Source of the DNA: Paenibacillus sp. Soil750
Lineage (GTDB): Bacteria > Bacillota > Bacilli > Paenibacillales > NBRC-103111
Assembly: GCF_001428045.1 (NCBI RefSeq)
Contig: NZ_LMSD01000001.1
Span: 1-64,000 of the forward strand
DNA: 64,000 bases
Direction: 5' to 3'
Below the pieces are notes generated by a model that did no database searches, was not told the DNA's origin, and worked only from the letters and a program-made list of their open reading frames with translations. Below are positions 16,213-23,698 of this stretch, one piece after another. The position numbers were made by a program, and so were the translations under genes. The stretch's first letter is position 1, and the number at the start of each line of letters is the position of its first letter.

Positions 16213-17216
16213 TTCGCAGTCCCTCCAGTCGTGCCTGTTGCCGCAGCAGGTGTGCGCAGCAGCTCATTAATTGGTAAATATTTGACCGTTTCGCCGGTGC
16301 TGTCGCTGATAAAAATTTTGGCATTCGGCAATATTTTTTCTAAGGTCTCGATGATAAGCCTGCTCTCTGTGACTGATTTATTATTGGCATACTCCGCATA
16401 CAGGGCATTAAACTTCGCCACATCCCCCTGTGCATTCAAAATCCGTGATTTCTTCTGTGCTTCGGCATTCTCAAGCAATGCTTGAGCGTTACCGCGCTCC
16501 CTAGGAAGGATATCATTTTCGTATTTCGTAGCTATGTTAATCTTCGTGTTTTTTTCTTCACGTGCGTTGGTTACATCTTTAAACGCATTCTGCACATCGC
16601 CAGCTGGCGGCTCAATATCTTGGAATTTCAAATCGACAATATGAATTCCTGTTTGATATTTCGTCTGCATCTCGATCAGGCGTTCTTTGACCTTGCCTTG
16701 GACCTCTGTTTTTCCTTCTGTAATGGCAAAGTCGAGCGCAGTAGCGCCGATAACCGAACGAATCGCTGCGCTTGCGGAGTTACGTAGGAACAGTTCTGCA
16801 TTATCAATATTGTACAAGTAGTTACGCATGTCACTGATATTCCATTCCACCACGGCATCAGCGGATAAAATATTTTCATCCCCCGTAATCATCATCGCTT
16901 CTTCTTCTACGGGAGTGATTTTGCCACCCACTTCACGGAAGCCGATTTGGATACGTTGTGTCTTTTTGGCAGGAAGGACAATCACCTGTTGAATAGGGAA
17001 AGGGAGTTTAAAGTGAAGCCCAGCTTCCTTCTCTGTTGTATATTTGCCTAATGTTAAAATAGCCGCCTTCTCATGCTCCTGTACCGTGTAGAAGGTGGAC
17101 GATCCAAAAATAAGGGCGAGAACGATAACAAGGCCGATAACAATTTTGGTCATCAAGCCTGGCGGGAGGGAAGAGGGTCTTCGTCGATCAGGTTCTGGCA
17201 GTACAAATGGTTCCAT
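16209..17216 (-). CDS. hflK: SPFH/prohibitin-family FtsH modulator HflK
   Basis: A 335-residue partner of HflC. A short cytoplasmic N-terminus rich in Pro/Arg, one membrane helix (about 24-44), then FYTVQEHEKAAILTLGKYT and AGLHFKLPFPIQQV, the band-7 start, and WNISDMRNYLYNI typical of HflK. The second half is a long helix and ends in a short Gly/Thr tail. A GTG three codons upstream lies inside the ribosome binding site AAGGGGTG, so the ATG at 17216 is chosen. It is divergent from the thiamine operon. Together HflK and HflC should form a membrane microdomain that limits FtsH proteolysis. Confidence 0.93.
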   Translation of the reverse strand: MEPFVLPEPDRRRPSSLPPGLMTKIVIGLVIVLALIFGSSTFYTVQEHEKAAILTLGKYTTEKEAGLHFKLPFPIQQVIVLPAKKTQRIQIGFREVGGKITPVEEEAMMITGDENILSADAVVEWNISDMRNYLYNIDNAELFLRNSASAAIRSVIGATALDFAITEGKTEVQGKVKERLIEMQTKYQTGIHIVDLKFQDIEPPAGDVQNAFKDVTNAREEKNTKINIATKYENDILPRERGNAQALLENAEAQKKSRILNAQGDVAKFNALYAEYANNKSVTESRLIIETLEKILPNAKIFISDSTGETVKYLPINELLRTPAAATGTTGGTAK

Positions 17217-17350
17217 GGCAAACACCCCTTAATATAAGATTTACTGATACTCTATACGGGAAGTTTTGGAAATGGTTTCAATAGAGAGACGTAATTCTCA
17301 GTGAGCTGAGAATGGCTAGGTCAACTGCAAGTTGAAATGGAAAATTGTTA

Positions 17351-17379
17351 TTTCCAAGAGTTGGCTGTCATGCTATGAT
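17351..17379 (+). promoter_or_regulatory. Probable SigA promoter of the thiamine operon
   Basis: TTTCCA (17351-17356), 17 bases, TATGAT (17374-17379), with the TPP aptamer beginning about 25 bases downstream. The -35 box is a four-of-six match. Confidence 0.5.
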
Positions 17380-17402
17380 GTTTAGTAATTGCATACGAAT
17401 GA

Positions 17403-17488
17403 ATCCCTAGGGGCGCCGAGAGGCTGAGACAGTGTAGACTGAACCCTTTGAACCTGATCTGGTTTATGCCAGCGGAGGAAAGTGGAAC
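17403..17488 (+). promoter_or_regulatory. TPP riboswitch (THI element)
   Basis: The conserved thi-box blocks are present in order: CTAGGGGCGCC, GAGGCTGAGA, ACCCTTTGAACCTGATCTGG and ATGCCAGCGGAGGAAAGTGG. This is the aptamer that binds thiamine pyrophosphate. It is followed by an intrinsic terminator at 17535-17564 and the tenI-thiOSG-thiDE genes, so it should stop transcription when TPP is plentiful. Its 3' strand GAGGAAAGTGG (17475-17485) is repeated exactly in the 3' arm of the terminator (17547-17557), which explains the switch: the terminator's 5' arm can pair with either. Confidence 0.97.
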
Positions 17489-17534
17489 GAGCTTTGGAGC
17501 CGATTTTATAACTGTTTATGATGAGGCAGCCTAC

Positions 17535-17564
17535 AACCACTTTCCTGAGGAAAGTGGTTTTTTT
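17535..17564 (+). terminator. Riboswitch-controlled terminator of the thiamine operon
   Basis: AACCACTTTCC / GGAAAGTGGTT perfect stem with a TGA loop followed by seven T residues, 50 bases after the TPP aptamer and about 80 bases before tenI. Confidence 0.95.
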
Positions 17565-17641
17565 GTGTTTACGAGCAAAGTCAGGATGAAGGGCGCTGGT
17601 GAAAGAGAAGCGATGTTCCGTGGAGAGGAGTCGAGCCTTGC

Positions 17642-18247
17642 ATGTCACAGAAAGAACTGCATGTTATATCGGGCGGGAAGCAAACATGGTCCGAGATCGC
17701 AAAGATTGCGGCGCAGATTCACCCATATGTCACAGCGATTCATATTCGCGAGAAAACGAAATCCTTGGACGAAGTGTTTATCGGCGTTCAGTACTTGTTG
17801 GAGCAAGGGATTCCAGCCAAAAGCCTGTACGTCAACGGTCTCCCCTCTATCGCTCTAGCCTTGCAAACAGGAGGGCTTCAACTTCCAGGTACAACGCCGT
17901 CTCTTGTTATTCAGGATGAGTTTTGCCGCGGGATACAGCGCATCGGAGTCTCTGTGCATCATGCAGTCGAGGCGATGTGGCGTGAAAAAGAAGGGGCCGA
18001 TTATGTCATGTTCGGTCATATTTTTGCGACAAACTCTAAGCAAGGCGTGCCGCCTAGGGGCTTGGAGCAGTTAAGACAATTAGTTAATCACGTTAATATT
18101 CCTGTGATTGCGATAGGCGGGATGACACCTGTGAGGGTAAAGTCCGTTCTGGATGCAGGAGCATCAGGCATCGCGGTGATGAGCGGAATATGGGAAGCAG
18201 CGGATCCCCTTGGAGCCGTTCTGGCCTATCATGATGAGCTTCAATAA
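17642..18247 (+). CDS. tenI: Thiazole tautomerase TenI
   Basis: A 201-residue TIM-barrel protein related to thiamine phosphate synthase. It matches TenI rather than ThiE: it begins LHVISGGKQTW, has HIREKTKS, KSLYVNG, RIGVSVHHAVEA, ADYVMFGHIF and VIAIGGMTP, and lacks the ThiE loop for the pyrimidine diphosphate. TenI converts the thiazole phosphate product of ThiG to its aromatic tautomer. It is the first gene behind the TPP riboswitch, with GAGAGGAG 11 bases before the ATG, and it is followed by thiO after 15 bases. Confidence 0.9.
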   Translation: MSQKELHVISGGKQTWSEIAKIAAQIHPYVTAIHIREKTKSLDEVFIGVQYLLEQGIPAKSLYVNGLPSIALALQTGGLQLPGTTPSLVIQDEFCRGIQRIGVSVHHAVEAMWREKEGADYVMFGHIFATNSKQGVPPRGLEQLRQLVNHVNIPVIAIGGMTPVRVKSVLDAGASGIAVMSGIWEAADPLGAVLAYHDELQ

Positions 18248-18262
18248 ATAGAGGTGAGCGAA

Positions 18263-19486
18263 ATGTCAGCAGCAAGATCAGATGTCATCATCGTTGGCGG
18301 CGGTGTTATCGGTACATCCATCGCGTATTACTTGGCTAAAAGAGGTCAATCCGTCACGCTGCTGGAGCGCAGCCAGCTAGGCACGGAAGCCTCGGCTGCG
18401 GCCGCAGGCATGCTCGGCGCGCAGTCCGAGATGGAAGACACAGGCGCCCTGTTCCAGTGGGCGCGCCAAAGCCGTGCCATGTTCCCCGAGCTGAGCGGGG
18501 AACTTCGAGAACTCACGGGCATCGACATCGGCCTCGTCCGTGAGGGGCTGCTGAACGTCGCGCTCAGCGACGTTCAAGAGGAGGAGCTGCGCGCGCGGGA
18601 GAAGCTCCAGCGCGCCGCGGGCGAGAAGGCCCAGTGGCTCAGCTCCGCTGAAGCCGCGGCCATAGAGCCCGCGCTGAGCGCAGCGACGCGCGGAGCCCTG
18701 TACCTGCCCGGCGATGGGCAGGTCGATGCTCCGCTGTTGGCGGCGGCATTCGCGCAGGCGGCGCAGGTGCTTGGGACGAAGGTGCAACCGTTCGCCCAGG
18801 TGCAAGGGCTGCTGACCGCGCAGGAGCGCGTCATCGGCGTGCTGACGGCCGCTGGTCCGCTCTACAGCGACCACGTCGTCGTCGCCGCAGGCACGTGGAG
18901 CGGTCAGCTGCTTGGGAGCATCGGCGTCGAGTTGCCGATGTATCCTGTGAAGGGCGAGTGCTTCTCCGTTAGGACGCCGAAGCCGCTCTTGAAGAAAACC
19001 CTGTTCTCGCCAGGGTGCTATATCGTTCCGAAAGCCGGCGGACGGCTGGTGGTCGGCGCGACGGTCGTGCCGAACAGCTATGACCGCAAGGTGTCGCTCT
19101 CCGGATTAGCTGAGCTGATGGAGCGCGCGAGGGGGCTGATGCCCGCGCTCGGCGACGCAGAGTGGGAGAAGGCTTGGTCGGGGCTGCGCCCGCAGACAGC
19201 CGACGGACTGCCTTACATCGGCAAAGTGCCGACGGTGGAGGGTCTGTATACAGCGTGCGGTCATTACCGCAACGGGATATTGCTGAGCCCGATCACCGGG
19301 AGGGTGATAGCGGATTGGATTGTGGGTGGAGATGGCGCAGGTGAACAAGGGAATGATGCGATAGCCCCTTGGCTGGATGCCTTCAGCCCGGATTTCTCGC
19401 CAGAGACCACGCGAGTGAGTCAGCAGGATCAGGACACATTTTCAGCTACAGGAAAGGAATTGATAAGCATTGAAACTGCACATTAA
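18263..19486 (+). CDS. thiO: Glycine oxidase ThiO
   Basis: A 407-residue FAD-dependent amine oxidase of the DAAO family that oxidises glycine to the imine used by ThiG for thiazole synthesis. Seen: dinucleotide-binding motif DVIIVGGGVIGTSIAYYLAK at the N-terminus, LLERSQLGTEASAAAAGMLG (FAD contacts), YPVKGECFSV, and near the C-terminus WSGLRPQTADGLPYIGKVP and GHYRNGILLSPITG. A GTG nine bases upstream is in frame, but GAGGTGAG fits the ATG at 18263. The gene is GC-rich in its middle (41 of 60 bases are G or C at 18541-18600), unlike the flanking thiG. Its end overlaps the thiS start. Confidence 0.95.
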   Translation: MSAARSDVIIVGGGVIGTSIAYYLAKRGQSVTLLERSQLGTEASAAAAGMLGAQSEMEDTGALFQWARQSRAMFPELSGELRELTGIDIGLVREGLLNVALSDVQEEELRAREKLQRAAGEKAQWLSSAEAAAIEPALSAATRGALYLPGDGQVDAPLLAAAFAQAAQVLGTKVQPFAQVQGLLTAQERVIGVLTAAGPLYSDHVVVAAGTWSGQLLGSIGVELPMYPVKGECFSVRTPKPLLKKTLFSPGCYIVPKAGGRLVVGATVVPNSYDRKVSLSGLAELMERARGLMPALGDAEWEKAWSGLRPQTADGLPYIGKVPTVEGLYTACGHYRNGILLSPITGRVIADWIVGGDGAGEQGNDAIAPWLDAFSPDFSPETTRVSQQDQDTFSATGKELISIETAH

Positions 19487-19673
19487 TGGTCAGCAGGTTG
19501 ACGTACCCGATACGATTCGGACCGTTGTGGAGCTGCTTGCGCATTTCGACCTAAGCGACAAAATGCTCGTGGTTGAGCATAACGCAGCCATTTTACATAA
19601 AGAGGATCACGCTGGTGCTGAACTTGCGGAAGGTCACAAAATCGAGATCGTTCATTTCGTTGGAGGAGGATAA
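19470..19673 (+). CDS. thiS: Sulfur carrier protein ThiS
   Basis: A 67-residue ubiquitin-fold protein beginning [14 protein letters not shown] and ending in the essential HFVGGG, whose C-terminal Gly-Gly is converted to a thiocarboxylate that donates sulfur to the thiazole. It starts at TTG, set by AGGAAAGGAATT upstream, and overlaps the end of thiO by 17 bases, which suggests coupled translation. Its activating enzyme ThiF is not encoded in this operon. Confidence 0.95.
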   Translation: MKLHINGQQVDVPDTIRTVVELLAHFDLSDKMLVVEHNAAILHKEDHAGAELAEGHKIEIVHFVGGG

Positions 19674-19677
19674 ATAT

Positions 19678-20445
19678 ATGTTAAAAATCGGTCCATATGA
19701 GTTTCGTTCACGTTTGCTGCTAGGTACGGGGAAATTTCCAGATTTTCAGATTCAAAAACAAGCGGTAGATATTAGTGAATCACAAATTTTGACGTTTGCG
19801 GTTCGTCGGATGAATATTTTTGAGGCGAGTCAGCCGAATTTCTTGTCGATGCTGGATACGTCGAATTTCACGTTGCTGCCGAATACCGCTGGTGCCAAAA
19901 CAGCTGAAGAAGCGGTTCGCATCGCACGTTTAGCAAAAGCTTCAGGCTTGTGCGACATGATCAAAGTTGAGGTTATTGGGGATGAAATGACGCTGCTGCC
20001 CGATCCAGTGGAAACACTAAAAGCTTCAGAAATGCTGCTGGAGGAAGGCTTCATCGTGCTTCCGTATACGTCGGATGATGTTTTGCTAGCTAAACGTTTG
20101 CAAGCGCTTGGCGTACATGCGATTATGCCTGGTGCATCACCGATTGGCACAGGGCAGGGGATCATTAACCCGTTGAACCTGAGTTTCATTATCGAACAGG
20201 CGACGGTTCCTGTTATCGTGGATGCAGGGATTGGGGCACCTTCGGATGCGTCATTGGCGATGGAAATGGGAGCAGATGGTGTACTTCTGAACACAGCGGT
20301 ATCCGGTGCGAAAGATCCTGTCAAAATGGCTTATGCTATGAAACTCGCGATTGAAGCGGGACGCGCGGGCTTTGAGGCGGGGCGTATTCCGAAGAAGCGT
20401 TATGCGTCGGCGAGCAGTCCGATGGATGGTTTGAGCCGGGTCTAG
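19678..20445 (+). CDS. thiG: Thiazole synthase ThiG
   Basis: A 255-residue TIM-barrel enzyme that condenses 1-deoxyxylulose 5-phosphate, the ThiO-made imine and sulfur from ThiS into thiazole phosphate. Seen: [19 protein letters not shown] at the start, [17 protein letters not shown], the Schiff-base lysine in [37 protein letters not shown] and [13 protein letters not shown]. The longer open frame runs back into thiS; GGAGGAGGA seven bases before the ATG at 19678 fixes the start. Confidence 0.96.
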   Translation: MLKIGPYEFRSRLLLGTGKFPDFQIQKQAVDISESQILTFAVRRMNIFEASQPNFLSMLDTSNFTLLPNTAGAKTAEEAVRIARLAKASGLCDMIKVEVIGDEMTLLPDPVETLKASEMLLEEGFIVLPYTSDDVLLAKRLQALGVHAIMPGASPIGTGQGIINPLNLSFIIEQATVPVIVDAGIGAPSDASLAMEMGADGVLLNTAVSGAKDPVKMAYAMKLAIEAGRAGFEAGRIPKKRYASASSPMDGLSRV

Positions 20446-20469
20446 GTCTAGGTCTTGGTCATTCCTTGG

Positions 20470-20604
20470 CTAACGGACACAGGAACCGTTATTTGATATA
20501 TAGATGAAGTTTTGAAAAGCTAACGGACACAGAGGTCGCTATTCAGTCGAATTTCCTGCTCATTTGGAGAATTCAGCTGCAATAACGACTGCCGTGTCCG
20601 TTAG
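20470..20604. repeat. 50-bp repeat units, two direct and one inverted, between thiG and thiD
   Basis: CTAACGGACACAG occurs at 20470 and 20520, exactly 50 bases apart, each followed by a TCGCTATT/CCGTTATT block. A third copy lies inverted and ends GTGTCCGTTAG at 20604, making perfect 11-bp arms with the second copy (20520-20530 and 20594-20604). A weaker fourth match (GACCGTTAAG) lies near 20649. The whole 20446-20691 gap holds no gene. Confidence 0.85.
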
Positions 20605-20691
20605 ATTATGGAGATCGTGATATAGGCGACGATTGCGTCTGTCATGACCGTTAAGACAAATAGTAGCGAAAAGTAAGTAGGGGGGAGTACC

Positions 20692-21534
20692 GTGGCGATT
20701 TACAAAGCATTGACGATTGCCGGCTCGGACAGCGGCGGTGGCGCTGGTATTCAGGCAGATTTGAAGACATTTCAAGAACTCGGCGTGTACGGAATGTCCG
20801 TGATTACGGCTGTTACCGCGCAGAATACGCTAGGTGTGCAAGGTGTTTACCCGATGAGTGTGGAAGCGATTGAACGCCAACTGGCGTCTATTGGTGAAGA
20901 TTTACAGCCGGATGCACTCAAAACAGGGATGCTTTTCAGCGGCGAAATTATTCGCATTGTGGCAAAGGCGATTATTAAGTATGGATGGAAGCAGATCGTT
21001 GTAGATCCCGTGATGATTGCCAAGGGCGGGGCTTCGCTTTTGCAGCAAGAGGCGATTGACGCGATGATCCATTCGTTGCTGCCACTTGCTGATGTGGTGA
21101 CGCCGAATATCCCTGAAGCAGAGGCGCTTAGCGGGATATCGATTACGGACGGGGACTCTCGGCAGAAGGCAGCCATTCGAATCCATGCATACGGCTGCAA
21201 GCACGTTATGATCAAAGGAGGCCATGAAGCGAATACGGAGCAAGCGACGGATTTGCTGTATGATGGAGTTTCCTTTACGGAGTTCACTTCAAAACGTTTG
21301 GTTACCCAACATACGCATGGCACAGGTTGCACATTTGCAGCTGCTTTGACGTCGGGTTTGGCGCAAGGACTCACGACGAAGGCATCCCTACAGCTGGCGA
21401 AAAACTTCATCCACGCTGCGATTTCGGAGCCTTTACATATCGGAAGCGGGCATGGACCGACGAATCATTGGGCATATCAGAAGGGTGTTCGGGCTGCTGA
21501 TTCGAAAGATACAGCCACGCGAGGTGTGCGATGA
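20692..21534 (+). CDS. thiD: Hydroxymethylpyrimidine/phosphomethylpyrimidine kinase ThiD
   Basis: A 280-residue ribokinase-fold enzyme that phosphorylates hydroxymethylpyrimidine twice to the diphosphate. Seen: LTIAGSDSGGGAGIQADLKT at the N-terminus (substrate and anion binding), ALKTGMLFS, VVDPVMIAKGG, ADVVTPNIPEAEAL, and the catalytic-base motif HGTGCTFAAALTSGLAQG near the C-terminus. It starts at GTG after GGGGGGAGTACC. It is separated from thiG by a 246-base repeat-bearing gap but lies on the same strand, and its stop overlaps the thiE start by four bases. Confidence 0.95.
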   Translation: MAIYKALTIAGSDSGGGAGIQADLKTFQELGVYGMSVITAVTAQNTLGVQGVYPMSVEAIERQLASIGEDLQPDALKTGMLFSGEIIRIVAKAIIKYGWKQIVVDPVMIAKGGASLLQQEAIDAMIHSLLPLADVVTPNIPEAEALSGISITDGDSRQKAAIRIHAYGCKHVMIKGGHEANTEQATDLLYDGVSFTEFTSKRLVTQHTHGTGCTFAAALTSGLAQGLTTKASLQLAKNFIHAAISEPLHIGSGHGPTNHWAYQKGVRAADSKDTATRGVR

Positions 21535-22190
21535 GTGTCGTGTTGCGTGCTGAAGAGCTGCGTAAAGCTCTGCGTTTGTATTTGGTGATGGGCAGCCCGA
21601 ATTGTGGCGGTGCTGACCCGTATGAAGTGCTGGAAGCCGCTATCGACGGCGGCATCACAATGTTCCAACTGCGCGAGAAGGGCCCCGGCGCCCTGCAGGG
21701 GCCGGAGTTGCTCGCGCTGGGCGCGCGGCTGCGCCGCCTTTGCGCGCAGCGCGGGATACCGTTCATCGTGAACGATGATGAACGGCTGGCTCTAGAGCTT
21801 GAGGCCGATGGTATCCACATCGGCCAAGAGGATGCCCCAGCCGCCGCGGTGCGCGAGCGGCTGCCGAACATGATCGTGGGTGTGTCGGCCCACGATCTGG
21901 GCGAAGCCCAGTCGGCGCTGGCCGAAGGCGCCGACTATCTTGGCGTAGGCCCCCAGTACGCCACGCGCACGAAGCTCGATGCGCGGGAGGTCCAGGGGCC
22001 TGCCGTACTAGCGCGGATGCGCGCAGGCGGCATCCAGCTGCCGCTCGTGGGCATCGGGGGGATCGATGCCACGAATGCAGGCGCCGTCATCCGCGCAGGG
22101 GCGGACGGCGTGGCGGTGGTGAGCGCCATCGCGGGTGCGCGCTCACCGCGCGAAGCTGCAGCGGCGTTGCGCACGCTGCTTTTCCCGTAG
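21531..22190 (+). CDS. thiE: Thiamine phosphate synthase ThiE
   Basis: A 219-residue TIM-barrel enzyme that joins the pyrimidine diphosphate and thiazole phosphate to form thiamine phosphate. Seen: AIDGGITMFQLREKG, IPFIVNDDERLALELEADG, HIGQEDAPAAAVRE, VGVSAHDLGEA and VGIGGIDATNAGAVIRAGAD. Length is normal. The ATG overlaps the thiD stop (ATGA). The first 130 bases have ordinary composition, but from about 21680 to the end the gene is markedly GC-rich. It is the last gene of the riboswitch-controlled operon. Confidence 0.95.
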   Translation: MSVVLRAEELRKALRLYLVMGSPNCGGADPYEVLEAAIDGGITMFQLREKGPGALQGPELLALGARLRRLCAQRGIPFIVNDDERLALELEADGIHIGQEDAPAAAVRERLPNMIVGVSAHDLGEAQSALAEGADYLGVGPQYATRTKLDAREVQGPAVLARMRAGGIQLPLVGIGGIDATNAGAVIRAGADGVAVVSAIAGARSPREAAAALRTLLFP

Positions 22191-22194
22191 TTCT

Positions 22195-22705
22195 GCCCTC
22201 CGGGTCCTCATTTGCATCATCCACACAAAAATATCAAATGACAAAAATCAATATTTGATAACTGAAATTGCTGGTTATGAGCATTTAATAGAGTAGCCTT
22301 TCTAGTCTCACTTTCGCATCATCCACCACAGCTCTATCAAATGACAAAGAACATTTTCTGTTAGTTAAAGAACTCGGTTTAAATAATTGAAAGTTGAACA
22401 ATGCATCCCCACCTAAGGTTAAAGAATTACAACTGACAACAATCATTTTTTGTTAGTCGAAATTGCTGGTTTGGGGGGATTTAATAGAGCAGCCTTCTGG
22501 TCTCACTTTCGCATCATCCACCACAGAGCTATCAAATGACAAAAATCAAAATTTGTTTACTGAACTCGCTGTTTATGAGCATTTGATAGCGTAGCCCTCC
22601 GGGTCCTCATTCGTATCATCCGCCATTGGGTTATCAACTGACAAAAATCATTATCTGTCATCTGAAGTACTACTGAAATTACTAGTTTCAAAACATCGAT
22701 AGATG
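22195..22705. repeat. Five tandem units of about 100 bp after thiE
   Basis: Units begin near 22195, 22296, 22399, 22492 and 22594. Most start GCC(C/T)T...GTC(C)TCA(C/T)TT and continue GCATCATCC, then TATCAAATGACAAA, then a pyrimidine/purine run, and end with a GAGCATTTAATAGAGTA-like block. Inside the first unit ATCAAAT and ATTTGAT form an inverted repeat around its centre, and related bases covary in other units. There is no open frame of interest; the 22191-23083 stretch otherwise holds only the next gene's promoter and leader. Confidence 0.85.
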
Positions 22706-22898
22706 AGAGAGCTCCATTTGAATGGAGTCATACAATCTAGCTCGTTAATTTATTGGTGACGTTTCTACCTTTATGGTGACAGAAACGTCCCTTTTTGCTA
22801 CCATAGTAGAAAGCTTAATTTCGGTAATCCTTTAAAGCGGTGAAATGTCGCATGGAAAAAGGCCTCGTACTGAATGATTAGGTAGTCAGAAACCGCAA

Positions 22899-22927
22899 TT
22901 GACATAGATTCTGTTTAGCATTATGAT
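22899..22927 (+). promoter_or_regulatory. SigA promoter of the winged-helix regulator/aminopeptidase operon
   Basis: A perfect TTGACA (22899-22904), 17-base spacer and TATGAT (22922-22927). The transcript would have a leader of about 150 bases before the first gene. Confidence 0.85.
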
Positions 22928-22983
22928 ACGGTTAAAAAGATTTGACCGTCGTTTAATTAATCTCTTTAAGAGATTATAAGAAG

Positions 22984-23058
22984 ACCAAGAGGCGCTTGTA
23001 GCAAGGCTTTTTCGAGGAAAAACTCGTTCTGGCACAGGGTACATTCGTTAATCTTGGT
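22984..23058 (+). promoter_or_regulatory. Possible structured mRNA leader
   Basis: The outer arms ACCAAGA (22984-22990) and TCTTGGT (23052-23058) can close a domain that contains a small hairpin (CGAG / CTCG at about 23013-23026). It lies between the promoter and the ribosome binding site. It matches no riboswitch class that I recognise; folding by chance is possible. Confidence 0.35.
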
Positions 23059-23083
23059 ACTGGAGAGGGAGGTCGGATCCACG

Positions 23084-23695
23084 ATGAAACTGCAGCCTGT
23101 TTATATCATTGAAGAACTCGAACAACTCAAAACAATTAGTGATCCACTTCGCGCTAGAGTACTGCTATATCTCATAGAGAAAGCTTATACGGGTCAGCAG
23201 TTGGCTAAACTGTTAGGGATGGCGCGCGCCAAAGTGCATTATCATTTGAATGAGCTTGAACGTCATAATTTGATTTGCGTTGTTCGTACGGAGCTTAAGA
23301 ATGGCATTGTGCAAAAATTTTATCGTGCCGTAGCACGTGGTTTTGTGCCTGGTGAGAACTTGCTCCCGTATGTTTCGGAGGTAGAAAATTATTACCGAGA
23401 ACGTACATTAAGTGTACTTGGACATGCTAGAAACAGAGCGATTAATGCCCCCGAAGAGGCGTTTCAAATTCCATCGCCAGACCGATCCCAGTGGCCGATT
23501 ATCATGACGCAGGTTGAAGTCAAAATGAGTAAAGCGAAATATGCCGAATGGTTAAGGAAATTCCGTGCGCTTATTTATGAACTAGATGCCGAGCAAGAGG
23601 AGAATGGGGAATGGTTCTATTTGACGACGGTCGGCTTTCAGACACATGAAAGAGGTTTTGACCCCATCGAACCCGCCAATGAAGAGGAGAGATAA
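23084..23695 (+). CDS. Winged-helix transcriptional regulator (ArsR-like)
   Basis: A 203-residue protein. Residues about 12-75 form a winged helix of the ArsR type: LKTISDPLRARVLLYLIEKA, then GQQLAKLLGMARAKVHYHLN (recognition helix) and the wing ICVVRTELKNGIVQKFYRAV. The remaining 125 residues are an uncharacterised helical/strand domain ending in an acidic tail, perhaps for ligand binding. An in-frame ATG lies 30 bases upstream, but GGAGAGGGAGG favours the ATG at 23084. It is followed after 3 bases by the aminopeptidase gene, so the two form an operon and the regulator may respond to peptides or amino acids. Confidence 0.82.
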   Translation: MKLQPVYIIEELEQLKTISDPLRARVLLYLIEKAYTGQQLAKLLGMARAKVHYHLNELERHNLICVVRTELKNGIVQKFYRAVARGFVPGENLLPYVSEVENYYRERTLSVLGHARNRAINAPEEAFQIPSPDRSQWPIIMTQVEVKMSKAKYAEWLRKFRALIYELDAEQEENGEWFYLTTVGFQTHERGFDPIEPANEEER

Positions 23696-23698
23696 CAC

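Noticed and set aside
18377..18874. A 165-codon minus-strand frame inside thiO
   Set aside because: Antisense shadow of the GC-rich part of thiO; no start signal and no recognisable domain.
22195..22705. CRISPR array
   Set aside because: Units are about 100 bp and diverged throughout; there are no short identical repeats separated by unique spacers and no cas genes.
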